Assembly: GCA_008711295.1 (NCBI GenBank)
Contig: VUYV01000179.1
Location: 1,264,222 to 1,328,221, forward strand
Source: Anarhynchus alexandrinus
Lineage: Eukaryota > Chordata > Aves > Charadriiformes > Charadriidae
Reading direction: 5' to 3'
DNA length: 64,000 nucleotides
The position numbers and the translations under genes are program-made. Below, piece after piece: positions 1 through 13,390 of this stretch. How positions within the stretch are numbered: position 1 is the first letter of the stretch; each line of letters begins with the position of its first letter. The notes under the pieces were generated by a model. The model was given only the letters and a program-made list of their open reading frames with translations, did not search any database and had not been told where the DNA came from.

Positions 1-29
1 ACAGTTAATTTATAACTCAGCTATGCGTA

Positions 30-275
30 TGAGCAGTTGAATTGTCCTTTCCAGCATGTATCACCTTGAATCTATCTGCAGTGAATTTTGTCTGTCATGA
101 ATGTTGTGCAAATAGTTTAGTCTGGCCATCTAGAATTCTCCAAAGTCCTATTTAGTCTTGGCTGATCTAAATTATGTCACATAAAATACACTTTTCCTGG
201 CAAAAAAATGTTTTTCTGCTAAAGACCTTGTTCCAGATTATTAACAATATTTATTACTGTTTTTCTCAGCTACTG
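30..275 (-). repeat. Ancient L3/CR1-like LINE fragment, ORF2 region (left part)
   Basis: Read on the plus strand, this matches the antisense of the widespread amniote L3/CR1-like reverse-transcriptase region just downstream of the catalytic core. Two landmarks are the stretch around CTATCTGCAGTGAATTTTG near 73-91 and the stretch around TTCCAGATTATTAACAATA near 231-249, the antisense of the FNIFINDLE-type residues. All frames are broken by stops and small indels, so it is a dead, very old copy. The same element resumes at about 600 after a foreign stretch. Recognition is from recalled consensus and was not computed. Confidence 0.6.
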
Positions 276-599
276 CCCGGACTATGCAAGATATTTTCCA
301 AGTCAAAAAGAAAGCAAGAGCTATCCTCCAAGGAGTTCATGTATTAAACACAGTTTCAAGGCAAAGGATCCACATCGTGACTTGAATATTCAGGATGATC
401 ATTGGCTACGCCTTGTTTAAAAAACAAAACAAAACAAAGAAACCCCAAACCCAAAACGAAACACAAGCTGTAATTTCTAATAAGTTTTGAGAAAAAAACC
501 CAACTGTTCCCAGATACACTTCAGGCTACTCAGTGTACATAGCTAGTATCCCTGCAGGCAACATTACAGAGTTTCATTCTTGTTGTGTATTCCTGTGAC
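276..599. other. Stretch interrupting the ancient LINE; short A-rich (AAAAC)n tract
   Basis: About 220-320 bases here do not align to the LINE that flanks both sides. They include an (AAAAC)n-like tract at about 418-439. The right part (about 500-600) may be very decayed LINE sequence, because TGTTCCCAGATACA recalls the antisense of the VLGP motif. No terminal repeats or target duplication could be made out, so it is unclear whether this is an inserted element or local divergence. Confidence 0.35.
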
Positions 600-850
600 A
601 ATCGTCCTTCTGTCATGAAATGTGACTATCAAGTCCGACCCCTCTTTATCTTTTTACCAGTTTTTAACCCTGGGCAAAACTTCACCCCATGATAGATTAG
701 TTTCCTAAGCAGCTTTTTGTAAGGAATGCTGTTAAAAGCTTTTTAATAAATAATGTTAACTGCGTCTCCTCTAACCACTGTTTTAACAACGACCTCAGGC
801 TCAGATTCAGCAGTCAATACATATTTAGCAGAATACTTCATTACAAGCTA
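600..850 (-). repeat. Ancient L3/CR1-like LINE fragment, ORF2 region (right part)
   Basis: The complement of this segment follows the L3/CR1 reverse-transcriptase stretch encoding the 'KAFD.VPH..LL.K' and 'NWLKDR' residues. AAAAGCTTTTAACAGCAT, AAGCTGCTTAGGAAAC and ACTGGTAAAAAGAT on the minus strand are the recognisable pieces. It is the upstream continuation (in element orientation) of the fragment at 30-275. Indels and stops make it non-coding. Confidence 0.6.
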
Positions 851-1016
851 AAAACCAAAGACATGCCATAGCACTTTGCTGAAGATAGTTGGACTTAAGC
901 ATGTTTACAGCTTTGCTGAACAGGGGACTTAAGGAGTAGACTAAGCAGAAGCTGAGAAGAGACTTTCACCTTCAAAGTACTCTTTATATTGTTATCTTAA
1001 TCTCTCAGCCTTCGTC

Positions 1017-1081
1017 TTTTTTTTTTTTTTTTTTTTTTCACCCCCCCCCCATTCTTTTTTTTTTTTTTTTTTTTTTTTTTT
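1017..1081. repeat. Compound homopolymer tract T22-CA-C10-ATTC-T27
   Basis: A run of 22 T, then CA, 10 C, ATTC and a run of 27 T. It is low-complexity DNA with no coding value. An open frame made of lysines on the minus strand is an artefact of it. Run lengths are likely to be polymorphic or imprecisely assembled. Confidence 0.9.
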
Positions 1082-3165
1082 CTTCATCACAGCCACATGC
1101 TGTGTATGTAATACATTGATTGTAATCCTTCTGGGACATTGACTGCTTTGCTTTGCTACCTGCCTGCCTGACACCTAGTTCAAGAAAACACTCATTCCCA
1201 CTTGGGTTTTCTAGATGAAACGTTGCAGATATCTAGAGTACTACTGCAAGTAACCTAGTAGCTAGTAGCCTTTCCAGTAATTTGGAAAGGCAGAGAACCC
1301 ACTTGTGTGCTTGATTACTATTTGTAAGTGTAATATCTTCATGGAAGTGGGATTGCCACACTCCACTCTTGTGTAGCTTGGGTGGAGAAGTGTCTAGCCA
1401 TTTTGTCTGAAAACAAGGCAAAAAGTGTACATTCTTCTGTAGCTAATTCCCAGTGAGAGAAAGTTTCAATATGTCACTGGTGCCTGCAGAAGTCTAACAT
1501 TCACGGTAGCCCACAGATCACCCAAACAGCTTCCAGATGTAGTTCTGTTTCTTCCTTCTTTCCCCAATTTATGCGATACCAATATTCTGCAAATTATTTG
1601 AATGTCTGGCAACAGAGAAGATTGATGTAGATCAGGATTCTCAATTTCCCCCATCACCAACTTGGCAACGATAGCCAAACAGAAGAGCCTTTTACAGCAC
1701 TGAATGAAGAATAAATCTATAAAAATTTAATTAACCTCTGCAGAGCTTATTGAATCCTAACCGAGTTTAATCACAGTTTTTCTAAGTTAGGAAATGCTTG
1801 GCATATTTTTGACTCTTGTACAATAGTTTGAATTGGCTATATATAAAAAACAAATTTGTAAAATGAAATTAATAGATGCTGTTATTAGGATTTACTGGCG
1901 TCAGAATTGCCACCTACATGTACAAGCAAAAGAAAACATTTCTGCTATAAATACAGCTTTTATTTATTTTCTTAAAATACAGATTACTAAAGGACAAGAA
2001 AAATAAAATCAAAATAAGTGACATGAATCAATGCATGGAAACAAAATAGTGACATACTTTATTTTCTACTGACTGGGCTTAACATGGCTTGTACTTCTTT
2101 GGTCCCATAGATGTCATTGTGAGTTATGTCAGTTCATGCTGAAAGAATGGATTGAAAATGAGTTGTTCTGAATTGATCCATCCCCTCCTCTGTTTCAAAA
2201 GGATTAAGTTAAACATTTTTACTCCAGAACTAAAGCTACCTTTGTTACTTATAGTTGTTTAGGGCTGTCACATCTCCATCTCAACGTCATTGACGAAGAC
2301 TCCATTGGGCAGGGCGATGCGTATAAAGTGGAGTGGGGGAGAAGATGTTTTGGCATTGAGAGATTAGCTCTGAGAATTGAAGACAACTGAATTGGAGGCA
2401 AGTATGTTGAAGGAATGAAACAGTGCTGATCAGCCTGGCAGTGTGGGCAGCATGGCTCCACAGGGCTGCTGGAAAGGAGTTAGGAGTCGACTCCTTGCTG
2501 TGGAGACAGACACGGATAGGCATAGATAGACAAAACCTTATTTTCTAGGTGTATTCTGAGCCCTTCACCCAAGCTGTAAGTGGAATACAACTACTTCTCA
2601 TGCATTGGTGCCTCTTTTTAACAAAGTGGAAAGAAGTTCTTGGACCTGCTTTTCTTCCTTTACAATTAAATCCTTGTCCAAGTGTTTTTCTCCTTTTCTA
2701 GAAGCCCACAGGAAAAATTCTAGCCTGCCCCACACTGCTGACATAAGATCTTAAAGTCAGACAACAAAGTCTCGTGCTTTAAAGAAGTCTTATGAAGAAG
2801 CCACATGCGACAATCAAAGATCTGTAGGTTTAAAAGGGATCTCTGTTGTCTGTTGTCCTCTCTTGGTACCGACCAAAAGCCTGGCTTTCTGCAAGAAGAA
2901 GGATTTCCATAGAATGACCGTAGAATAGCAGTGCAAGAACCACAGAGGGAATCAATCAGTCATTGCCCATTCAGTATTGTCATTCCAAGGGAAAAAACAA
3001 GACATTTTTCCATTAAAAAATATTGGGCAACATAATTGTCCTTCCCCTTCTCAGAGGTTTGAGGGAGCAAAGTATTTATACTTTTGAAGGTGGTCTGAGG
3101 GGACCAACCCCTGAATGAAAATCTGGCCCAGAGGCTCTCATACACATTTTCTGGATCTGATATCC
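1082..3165. other. Unique AT-rich non-coding sequence
   Basis: I see no exon-like open frame with splice signals, no recognisable repeat and no RNA gene here. Open frames of 60-78 codons on the minus strand show no family features. Confidence 0.5.
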
Positions 3166-3212
3166 CCCTTTCTCATCTCTCTCTCTTCTCTCTCTTTCTC
3201 GCTTTCTCTCTT
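3166..3212. repeat. Pyrimidine (TC)n-rich tract
   Basis: An imperfect TC/TTTC microsatellite, strongly strand-asymmetric, starting in CCCCCTTTCTCATCTCTCTC. It is simple-sequence DNA. Confidence 0.85.
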
Positions 3213-6200
3213 ATGATGTATTTATTTCTTTATAATTTTGTTTTTCTGCAGATGTTTTAGCTTCTCTTCCTGATTTCTTTGAGTAGGCTTTTTTGTACCA
3301 TTAAGACTACACTTTTTGTCTTTTTAAATGAATTCCACTTTTTGACTAAGATAGATTCATCATATTTTTTTAATTTGTTCAAAGAAAAAATAAGACATAT
3401 TTTTTCCATTCATGTTATCCGCAAGACTTAGGTTGTAGGCTCAGAATATCTATAAAGACCATGTAAATCTTCAGAGTAAATATCATGGCCAAAAAGTTCG
3501 TTTCTTTGCCACACTATAACTTTCTTCAATATAGCAAAAGGTCAGATGTGCAGTAAATTCACTGAGGCCAGCACACTATCCTTGTAAATCTTAACATCTT
3601 CATGTCAAAGTGCCAGATACTTGCTTCTTTTTCCTATTTTTTCACTCCTCCATAAAAATATATCAATTTATTAAAAGACACCCAGCCTCCACGTACCCTA
3701 ATTAATAACATTCTAAAAAATAAAACCAAAATCTCTTCACTGCACATGCTTGTCTTGCTACAGAGACAGGAGAAAAAAAAATGTGACAAATGATATTATG
3801 TTGCTCAGTGTGGTATTAGAAAGTGTTGTGATGTTATGGAAGTGATCTCAGCATGTATATAAAGACTCCAGAATGGAAGAAAAGTGATCTTGGAGCAGTC
3901 CCGAAATGTCAAGTCTACTTGTGAAACACAGATAACATTTTTTCACCATTCTAACTTCAAAATACGTATTTCAAGAGCTGCTGTTCACATCATGCAGGGT
4001 TTCTCTTCTCAGTCTAACCAGAAATGGAAGATTTCCAATGCTGAAATGTCTTATTTCAGATCATCAGCTGGCAAAGATCATCCATTCTCCATTACATACC
4101 TATTTACACCAGCTGAGGTTCTGACCACAGATGTTTTCCTGCCAGTGAGTGGGAAATGAGCATTCATATGAAGCAATAGGAGTAACCTGAAGGCTACAGA
4201 GCCCTCTATAAACTGTTCATGACTAGAACAAAAGAAATGCTATATGTTCCTGTTCTCAGAAGCTCTTAACTTTTGGATAACACGGGGAAGAGGGAAGCAG
4301 GACCGTCCACACTTGCAGTACTCCGTTACTCGTGATTAGGGATAACAGATTAAATGTGGCTCAGAGCTTTTAGTGACTCATTTTTCATTCCATATGTGCA
4401 GTCATGTGCTTCAGTTACTGTTAGTCCAGCTAGAAAGGATGAAGACATAGGAGAAATCTAAGCTAATGTTTCAAAACCCTTTAACGTAAAACAAGCTAAA
4501 CCAGAGATTTCTGTAATTGGAGGACAACATACATTACATGTCATAGTTTGGGATCTAGGGGCAAATGCTGGACCTTTTATGGAGCTGGAGATCTTTGTTT
4601 TGCAATGTGAAAATTCCTCTACTTGCTTAGAGACTCTGTGTATTATAAGATACTTGGTTTTCCACTTGCATAGAAACACTATTGTTCATTCTGCAACCAA
4701 GTGAGAGCACCCTAATCTCAGGCAAGAAAAATTCCATGTTTAGGCAAAATGGAGAAAAAGCCCCAGAGGCTTTACATGGTTACGTCAAAAATAATACAGT
4801 GGCTGCTTGAAGCCATTCAGAGATTTTGAAAGTTGGAGGGAACTCAGGGAGAGAAATAGACTAAAGGGTACAGTGCAGGTGAGGAAGGCATAAAAATGCA
4901 ATTTATCACCTGCTTATGAAGTTTATTTCATGAATATCAACACCAGGTGGGTTTTTAAATGAGGCATGCATATATTCCCCAGCCTTTCCAGCAAAACATC
5001 ATCAACCTTCACAGTAGTTTAGTGCTGGACGCAAGTGCATTAGAATACAGGATACTGGCACTTTTCAGTATATCAAATATATATACTCACAATTTGCAGT
5101 AATGGTCATAACCATGGGCTATAGGACAAATAGGTTTCAATGGGTCTTTTAAAATTCCATTTTAAATACTGCCAGGAAATGACGAATGTGCTATCGAGTT
5201 GCAGGGAGAGCTTGGGAAAGGAAAATCTATTATCCAAATGTGCATTTAGCTCAGAAAGGGCACTGAATATTCCTAACACTTGTGAGCAATACCATGAGAT
5301 TAGCTCACCACAGGCTGTGAAGGACTTGTCAATTTATAATGTTTAATTATATATATCTTATGTTATAATTACACCTCGTTAGTAGCTTTGGTTGTTCTAT
5401 TGTCAAGGCATTCTAATGATTCCCATTTCCAGATAAACCATAACCAAATAAAAATTACCTATTAAGATCATTATCTTTGCTAGTAGAAAGCAATTTATCC
5501 CAAATTATTTTTTTAAAGAGCTGCTAATTATTTATTCTTTCTGCTTACTTTAACAGAGCTTTTTTGCTGAGAGTAAACATATTTTCTATTCTGGCTCCTA
5601 GCCAAAGAAACGAAAAATCTGGAGGGTGAAAGGAGAGAGAACCTTGTTCATTGATCTGTAGCCTTCATGAGCATAAGAGCATAATAGTTATCTATCGCTT
5701 TGTTCTGCATCCCCCAGGTAGGAAAAATGGCCATTACTAAGAACAAGGATAGCCATACCTGGTGATACATGTCAAGTATAACCATTGCTGTCAGGTGGCT
5801 TTCATTACAAAGAACAGGGTTCCTTTCCAAGGAATTTAATTTCATTTTCCATACTTTGGATCTTTTCCCAATTTCCTTTTGTTACTCAAAGCACCATAAC
5901 TCGAGATTCATAGGTTGCCTTCTATTGCTTCTTAGTCGCTTTTTATGGAGAAAGACACTTTTACTATTAGATGCTTTATTTAGGAATTAAGTGTTTAGTC
6001 TTCATTCCATATGTGAGTGATGGATAGAGGCAGATAGCTAGCTTGGGTGCTCTGCCCTTTGGAGTCTCCGTGGGCTATAAACTATGCATTAGTACTTATA
6101 TTAAGAAGAGGAAATTTCTTTTTTATAAGGGCTTATCAAAAAGTCACATTTAAGATCAGGGTCTTGCTAAGCTAAGTATGCTATAAACACACAGGAGGAG

Positions 6201-8360
6201 ATGGGCCTTGCTTACCCAAAGAAGAAACAGAGGTACAGAAATCTGAAATGGAATTGCTGTTTTTTGACAAAACCTTTTGCTTGGATCTTAAGACTGTCCT
6301 CTTTCTTCCCCCCTTGGCTTTTCTTTACACATCATTGCAGGGAAAACAAGAATAGAGTTGATAAGCATACCCATTGGCACCAAGAGGAGATGTCAAATCC
6401 TGCTCTGTGACCTCCAGAAATAAACTGTCTTAGTAGAGAAGTAAAATAAACTGTCCACCAAAATGTAGGAAATTATTAGTCAGAACTCTTTGTTTATATT
6501 TATGGTGGTCCTTTAGATGTATTAGGCCCTATGTAAACACACAGAGACTTAGATCAGGTCCTTAGATAGTAGAAGTTATAGCTTTCAATGGTTCTTGGGT
6601 CTTTACTTCACAGGAATTACACTAGTTGACACCAGATGCAGATGCGATCCTTTTTCTAGCTGACGTTCTTGTCTGGAAGTATCTCATACCTGTTCAAACA
6701 CTTCTGAGGGCCTAAAATAGATGCACTGAGGTCACATCTGTTCTGCACACAGAAAGGATAGGGTGGAAACTTCAAGGCAGTGTGAATAAAAAGGGATTTG
6801 TCAGTATTGTTGTGGCTATCAGTGGGAACTTCGCCTGTCAGCATGGCATCACAGTCAAAAAACCCCTCACTGTGTTAGAGATTATCATGGGTTTAGCTAA
6901 CCCAGGTTCTTAGAGAGGAGTCATGAATGAAGAAGTGGAAATTAAGAATGACGGCATTTTGGCTGTGTCATTTGAGCTTTTGGGAAGCTTTACTGCATTA
7001 TTTTTAAAGGTAGTGAAGTGCAGCTCCTCTAGTTGACTGGAACTTTTCCACGGGTGAGATGGTGACTGGGACCCAGCAGTGCTGAGTGACTGGGAGTCAG
7101 AAGTTCAAAACTGTGATGGGGAGGAGGGAAAATTTTAAGTGAAGCCTCAGGTGGGGTCATTGTATGGCTTTTGTGTGGGGTTTAAATATATAGAATATGA
7201 TTGGGAACTAGGCCATAGCAAGCATAAGGTGAAACAGAAGAAGAAGGAATAGTGCTTGAGGATTGTTTTAATTGTATCCTCCCTGTTTGCTCATGTAGCA
7301 GAGTTTTGGACATGAAGAAATAAGCTCAGTCTCTGTAGAGATGTTGGGAGACCCAACTGAGTGGGGCTAGTAGAAGAGAGAGGGATCTCTATCTCTGTAC
7401 AAAATTATCTTTATTGCACTACTCCCCTCCTTTGCACACTGTAAGAGTACAGTCAGATCTTCCTCAGGATAAATTATTTTAATTTAGGCCCCAAAGTCAT
7501 AGAAATTAAGATGCAACTGGGGCATGTGTATGTTCTTTGTTAAGTTGGGTCGCAGCCCGTCCCCAAGGCCAGACAACGTTTTCAGAAGCGGGGATGTGGC
7601 ACAGGCCATAACTTCTTTTGGGGAAGCCTGTACACATCAGTGTGCACACAGGCTCTCACCCATGTGCTCTGGATGCCCTTCAGCTCACCAGCAACTAGTG
7701 ATTAATGGGACCCTAGGCATAAGGGGTCTCTTCTGAACCCATGTTACAACCAGGTAGCTCTTGTGCCTCAGGTCTTAGTGTGCCTTTGCTGTCCTCCCCT
7801 TAGCTGCTGTAACACCAGGGGTCCAGAGCAAGGCCCTCATTTACCAGGAGGCAAAACATTATCAGATATGATAGAGAAAGACAAGCCCTCAGAAAGCTGG
7901 AGAGCAACAGAGAACAGCAGGATAAAACTGGGGGCAGCACGGGCCTGCTTTGCCAACAAGCAGCCACTACTTATGATACAGTCTCCTATTAAATAATGAT
8001 GACTCACTCTCCAGACAGTAATTTATTTATATGCCTTCTTTAATGTTTTGCAAATCACTGCTTTAAATAATGCCCAGCTGGAAGACAGGAAGGCTTGGGA
8101 GACAGAGAATCAGCTTGACAGAGAATCAGATTAAATAAAAATGACATGGAATTTGACAGCGAGCACACGTGGTTGGAAATAAAAAACACAACCATCCCCC
8201 AAGCAGAAATGCAGCCTCATTGCTGGGACTGGTTGTTGTAGCCTGAGAGACCAAGCTTTTACTGTATGTAGTGAAACAAAAAATTGAAAAAGATAGGAAG
8301 AGGAAAAGAGACTTTGGCTTATATTTAGTGACAGCATTTCCTCCAGTCTGAAACACCGAC
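3213..8360. other. Unique non-coding sequence, no gene seen
   Basis: About 5 kb without a recognisable exon, repeat family or RNA gene. Open frames of up to 91 codons (3884-4159) have no domain features and lack a matching acceptor/donor pair. Confidence 0.5.
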
Positions 8361-8364
8361 GAGC

Positions 8365-8415
8365 TTACATTTTTTCAAGCCAGAAGGGACTACTTTGATA
8401 TCATAGTCTGAATTT
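8365..8415 (+). repeat. Short degenerate amniote repeat remnant
   Basis: The text AAGCCAGAAGGGACTACTTTG followed by a CATAGTCTGA-like string resembles a common amniote interspersed repeat that begins 'GCCAGAAGGGACCA..GATCATCTAGTCTGACC'. Only about 50 bases are recognisable, so the call is weak. Confidence 0.35.
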
Positions 8416-8639
8416 TGAAAACTATGGCTATACCTTGTAAGGAAAGAACAGTGGAACCTGTAAGAGACAGAAGAAACTTTTAAAGTGTAACTAATGTCTC
8501 AGAAATATGTATAGCTTACAGATAGAAAATTAGCATATGGACCACAAGAGAGGCTCCAGTGCATGTTGTAGCAGGTACAATGGTCTGGATTTGGTATCTG
8601 GATCAGCAACACGGTAAGGACAAGTGGATGAGACAAGGC

Positions 8640-8785
8640 TAAAATTCGTATTTGATTTCTAATTCTGCCACCAAGCATTTCTTATGCCTGTGTGCCTTGA
8701 TTCCCCTTGGAGTGTATGGAGGGTAGTGCCCTCCTTCGTAAAGTGCATTCAGCTTCATAGGTATAAACTGTTTTATAAAGGACCA
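8640..8785 (+). repeat. MIR-like tRNA-derived SINE remnant
   Basis: The order of pieces follows an amniote MIR: TTCTAATTCTGCCACCAAGC, then TGTGTGCCTTGATTCCCC, then GTAAAGTGCATTCAGC and a TATAA-type tail. Each piece is degenerate. MIR-type SINEs are old in amniotes and survive only as such remnants in birds. Confidence 0.5.
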
Positions 8786-11700
8786 AAGCGGGATTTCTAA
8801 GGGACTGACTCTGTTTCAAAGGCAGTGGGGCTGAGCATCAAACACACTATTGATGCTTTTGAAAATCTCCCCTAACTGCAATTAATATTAAGGCACTTCA
8901 GCCCTCGGTCACCGTCCTAGGCGGTTCCCCCATTCCCTTCATGCCCGTGACTTGCTGGAAGTTACTCTAGTAGCTGTGCAGCCAGGAACAGCTCAGCTCC
9001 TCTTGGCATTTTGCTTTGTGATGATTATTAACTTTAATATATTCTGCTTTTATTAGCACTACTTCCATATCTATCCACCTGTCTTTACCCATGCCTGGAT
9101 GCACAACCCGCAATCTGAGCTACTCTCACAGTTCAGAGCTGGTGCTTAAAACCCAGACAGGGATTTTATTGTTTGCTGGACAGCAAGAACTCGGCCAACT
9201 GCATTCAGTCTCTTTATAAGCTAAATTACAGTTGCTCCGACAACATGGCCAAACAACAGGACTGTCTATTGTCCCTTTTTAAAAGGGGTCAGATGCTTCA
9301 TTGCAGATTTAAATGTAATGAAGGTCATGCCTGCATGGGTGGTGCAGACAGTCCCAGCCTCCTCTGCCCAAGCTCTTAGCTGGCTGGATATGAGCCAGCT
9401 CCTGTCAGGAAACCATAAAGCTCATAAGTCTTACATGGTTAGCCTTCTCCAAAAGTACTAATGTGCTAATGTGGTTATGCAACTTCTAGATGGGAGCGCA
9501 ATGAGAGAAACTCAGGTCTTGGTGAATGTTGATATCGTAATGCTTTCCCCTCAAATGCTCACATACTGATGCTTCACTTAATTTGTGCTTTCCAGAAAGC
9601 CACTAAGAAAGTCTGAACCCCTGTATTTTATCCCCCGTCCCAGCCTCTGACACTGAGATCCCTGTTGCCTTGGTTCACGTTCTCCGCACATACTTTTTTT
9701 TAGGGGTATTCTGAGCTCATCTGAAGATTCAGAGGTCCTTTGGTTGGAGGCCAAATGCAAGTGGAAACGATGACACATCATCAGAATTCTCTTAATTCCA
9801 GGATAATTAAGGAGCACAGAATGGTGTATTTTCATGTTAAATTAATATTTTCCATGTTGTTTTAGTAATCGGGAGGGCACAGTGATAAACCTGTTAAAAA
9901 AACTTTTTTGGACAAATCCAGAGGTGCACTAATCAAATCTCTGGATTCGTGCTGCAACCTGTTCTTAGGTGACCTGCTTGTCCATGGGTGGTTGTCCTAG
10001 ATGGAAATCTCACTGCCTACCTTTAACCTTTGCAAAATTTGTCACCTTATCTTAGGAAGGCATGTGTTTTTAAGGATAACTCGAATTTCCTAATGCTCTC
10101 CATTGGCTATAGAAGGGGCACATCTACTTGGCTTTCTCTAAACACCTAGCTTAAATATCTATGAAGTGACTTTGAGCATTAGACTTTGTCAGGCATTGGT
10201 AACGTTAGCTACTGGACACAGATGTGACATGGCACTCTGATGTGCCACTTGAATTCAGCCTTTTTTTACCATCAACATTTATTTGAACACTGTTGTTTGA
10301 AAAGATAATTAACCACAAAATAAGGCGGAAAACACACAGTAGCCAATGCTCTTCTCACATCAGTTCTTTGCTCCTGTGACTCTGAGTTTGTTGCTCTTTG
10401 TGCTGAGCTTTTGCTGTGAACTTCAGTGACAGAGAAGCATTCACTGCAGTAACTACTGCACAAAACCTGTAGCTCCTTTTACACATAGGGATAGGTCAGA
10501 CCTCCTCCAGGTCTGTGCTTTTTGTATGCAGTGATCTATCCCAGACCACAGCATAATTCAATTAATGATTCATTTCTGTTTAATGTGTCCACCAGAAATT
10601 CACATCAAACCCCTTCCATCAGTTGGTTGCAAAATGCTCATCGATAAATCCTAGCCTAGTGGATGCTTTAAAAAGTAGAAAAACATGTGGATTTGGGGCT
10701 CAATTGTATGTTTAAGCCACCACCTATGGAAGGCAGAGCGTTATGTGGAAGCACAGCACCATAAGGGAGGGCTGCGTGCGCTCTAGCTGATAGTGAGATT
10801 CCCCCAGAAGGTCTGGGATAGCATAGGTGACAGTGCCCTTGGGAACTGCAAGCATGGACAGAGACAGGGGTGTGTATAAGGAGGGGGTGGGTCCTGCCAT
10901 CTGGCTTTTTGTGCAAATACACACATCCAGGACCCACATGGGATCCAAGTAAATGTGACCTTTCAAGGTGCAATTCAATTGCTCTCATTATGATTATTGC
11001 ATCGGGTGCTGTTATCCTCAATTTGTCTGCTTTTCTGCTTGTTACTATCTTTTCATTTTTTCCCCGCTGTTCTTCTCTTTGGCTAGATGGCTGTTGAGAG
11101 CATTCAGTTCCACTTAGTTTTGATTTCAGTGAAATACTTTTTGACATACAGAAAAAGCTAGGTTGGGGATTTTATGCTCTGTCCTTTTTCTGAGGTATGT
11201 GCATTTGCTTGTACACTACTGTGTGGACTATATACGGACTTTGCTCCTCAAAAGAGAGGGAGGAATATTATTTTGATCACCAGACACTTTGCAATGTCAT
11301 AATTTCTTTGTGCAACACATTCAAAATTTAACAGTAAGAAATATTAGAATATGTGTAGGATGGATTATACACCACCACTATTTTGTGGATATCTGCTAAG
11401 GTGTTCATGGTATATGTCTCAGAACTGTGCACAAAATATGATGTAGGTTAAAAAAATGACTTGTCAATAAATTAACTGGTGTCCGGTCTTCTACGATTGG
11501 AAGGAGCTGTTTTTAAAAAGGCAAAAATTAGATTGTGGAGTCTGTTGCAATGGAAAATGGTCAAGAAAAGACCTGAGTTATAAAAAGCACAGCATATCAG
11601 CACAGACTGCTCCTGTTGTGGAGGTATTCTTGACCTGATATCAATAATTACTGCAACAATCAGTAGAAACTTACCTTCCTTCATCTCCCTCCAAGCAAAT

Positions 11701-13049
11701 TAAAAGTATTATTTCCATCTACATCTATGCCAGAGCTGTTTTGTCTTTTTTTTTCCACTCTGATAGATATTTTTTGCTGTTCACTGATCTTGGCCTTGTT
11801 TAAATGCAATCTAATAAAACCCAGAATGGCCAGGTAGATTCTTCTTTAATTTATCAAAGCCCATCTGGCAAGCTTTAGGTCAGGTCACTTACTTGCTTTC
11901 AGTCCCAGCCTTAATCTCCATCTTCCTCATTATCTACCTGGAGTTCTCTGTGTGTAAAACTTTATTTTAAAAACATGCAATTCCAGCCACAAGGATTATG
12001 CCACTTTTATTACCTGTTCTACCAGTCCAACCCTCATCTTGAGCCCAGTGACACCATCAGCAACTTAGAACAGGTCTTTTTCTGGATCTTTTTGTATTCT
12101 CAGTTATCGTTTACCCAGAAAGGACAGAAAACACTGTGGGAAAATGGAAAAGAAACTAATTTCCAAGATTTCACAGACCATCTTGCCTTGTTAGGAAAGA
12201 AATATAACTTGGGTTAACCGGGAAATAAGACAGAAGTCTCAGCAGGGTATGTCACTTTGATAATCTGAAGCTGTTCGGCATTGTGGGATTTGTCTCCTTT
12301 AGCCCACCAATATATGTTTTTGGCAAATGGTACATGAGTTGACACCATAACAGGAGAAATTTTTCTTTGTTCTCGGTTTGACTGGTCCCGCCCTGGCTCT
12401 TGCAGGCTGGCTGGAAGCGTGCTTTGTCCCCAGCTTGTGCAAGGTTGCAGACCCCATGGTTTTGGTGGTGAATTGGCTTCATTTCAACCCATTGCTGCTG
12501 AGGAAAGCATATGTCCATGCTTGTCATACTGATCGGAGCTCTCGTTTAACATCAGATGAACTTACAGAGAAAAAACATTTTATTCCAAAAAACAAAGTTT
12601 AATTTTTCCATTAGAATATTGGTTGTATACATAACATTTATAATAATATTAAAGAAGGAACACTAATGAAGTGCAATTTTAGATTGTGCTTTCTTAGCTG
12701 CTCTAATACATCAGAAATGTAAAGCCTGTCTGTCTGCTTCCCCCTAATCCAAATCTTCTTCAGTCTTATACTATATCACGAGTCAAAGTGGAATCTCTCT
12801 TTCTCTCTTTCATCTCATTTTAATTTCCTTCTTCTACCAAACAAGAATGTAATATTAAAAGTTCTTATATCTTTATTGATCAGAAGTAGCCAGAACTGTA
12901 TGCACAAATCCAGATGAGAAAAGAGTGGTGCCTTGGAAAGTGCAATTAATACTTCCTTGTATCTATTTGAAGTATTAAACACGATATCCCTCAGATTCAC
13001 GTTTGTCTTTTCCATGGCCAAACTATGTTGGTGGGTCACAGCCATACTC
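8786..13049. other. Unique non-coding sequence
   Basis: No gene or family-level repeat recognised. The longest frame, 159 codons on the minus strand (10668-11147), lacks domain features and was rejected as a gene. A region around 11875-11950 recalls MIR weakly but not enough to call. A pyrimidine-rich run lies at about 12793-12835. Confidence 0.45.
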
Positions 13050-13390
13050 TGATTGACTAATATAGCATGTTATATTTTTTTATCAGCTGTTTGCACAGTA
13101 AAGCTTGAAGCTTTAGTAGATAAATTGTTCCTAGTCTCCAAGTGTGTGACCTTATAACTTCAAAGTATTAAATTTCATCCCATGTCTGTTATTTCAGTTC
13201 CCATTCAATTATTTCAGTAGATTGCACTCCTCTGTGTCAATGATGTCTCCCAGTTTTTGTCATCCATTTAATTAGCATACTCCTAATTTTGCTAAGTTTA
13301 TTAGTGAAAGCATTAAACAAGATCATTGCCAGCACCCAATGCTTGAAAGTCTCCTCAGAAAACCTCTTTTCTTCTCCTTCTCCTCAGTCC
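13050..13390 (-). repeat. Ancient L3/CR1-like LINE fragment with reverse-transcriptase core
   Basis: On the minus strand, around 13260-13345, the sequence reads approximately VLAMILFNAFTN, a decayed form of the LINE RT motif VLGPILFNIFIND. It is followed by a decayed form of the 'I.S.L.KFADDT' active-site block, in which the catalytic aspartates are gone. Further minus-strand sequence down to about 13050 continues into the post-RT region. It has multiple stops and indels. This is the same broad family as the copies at 30-850, 22060 and 30400. Confidence 0.65.

Noticed and set aside
269..419. Exon-like segment after TTTTTCTCAG, open in three frames
   Set aside because: It lies inside a decayed LINE interval and no frame resembles a known protein. 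The acceptor match alone is weak evidence.
2905..2930. CATAGAATGACCGTAGAATAG, similar to a CR1 tail on the minus strand
   Set aside because: No CR1 3' UTR body follows it, and the spacing of the repeat units is wrong.
10668..11147. 159-codon minus-strand open frame
   Set aside because: No domain, signal peptide or membrane pattern, and no family recognised. A frame of this length is only mildly unexpected in 64 kb searched on both strands, and no splice or promoter context supports it.
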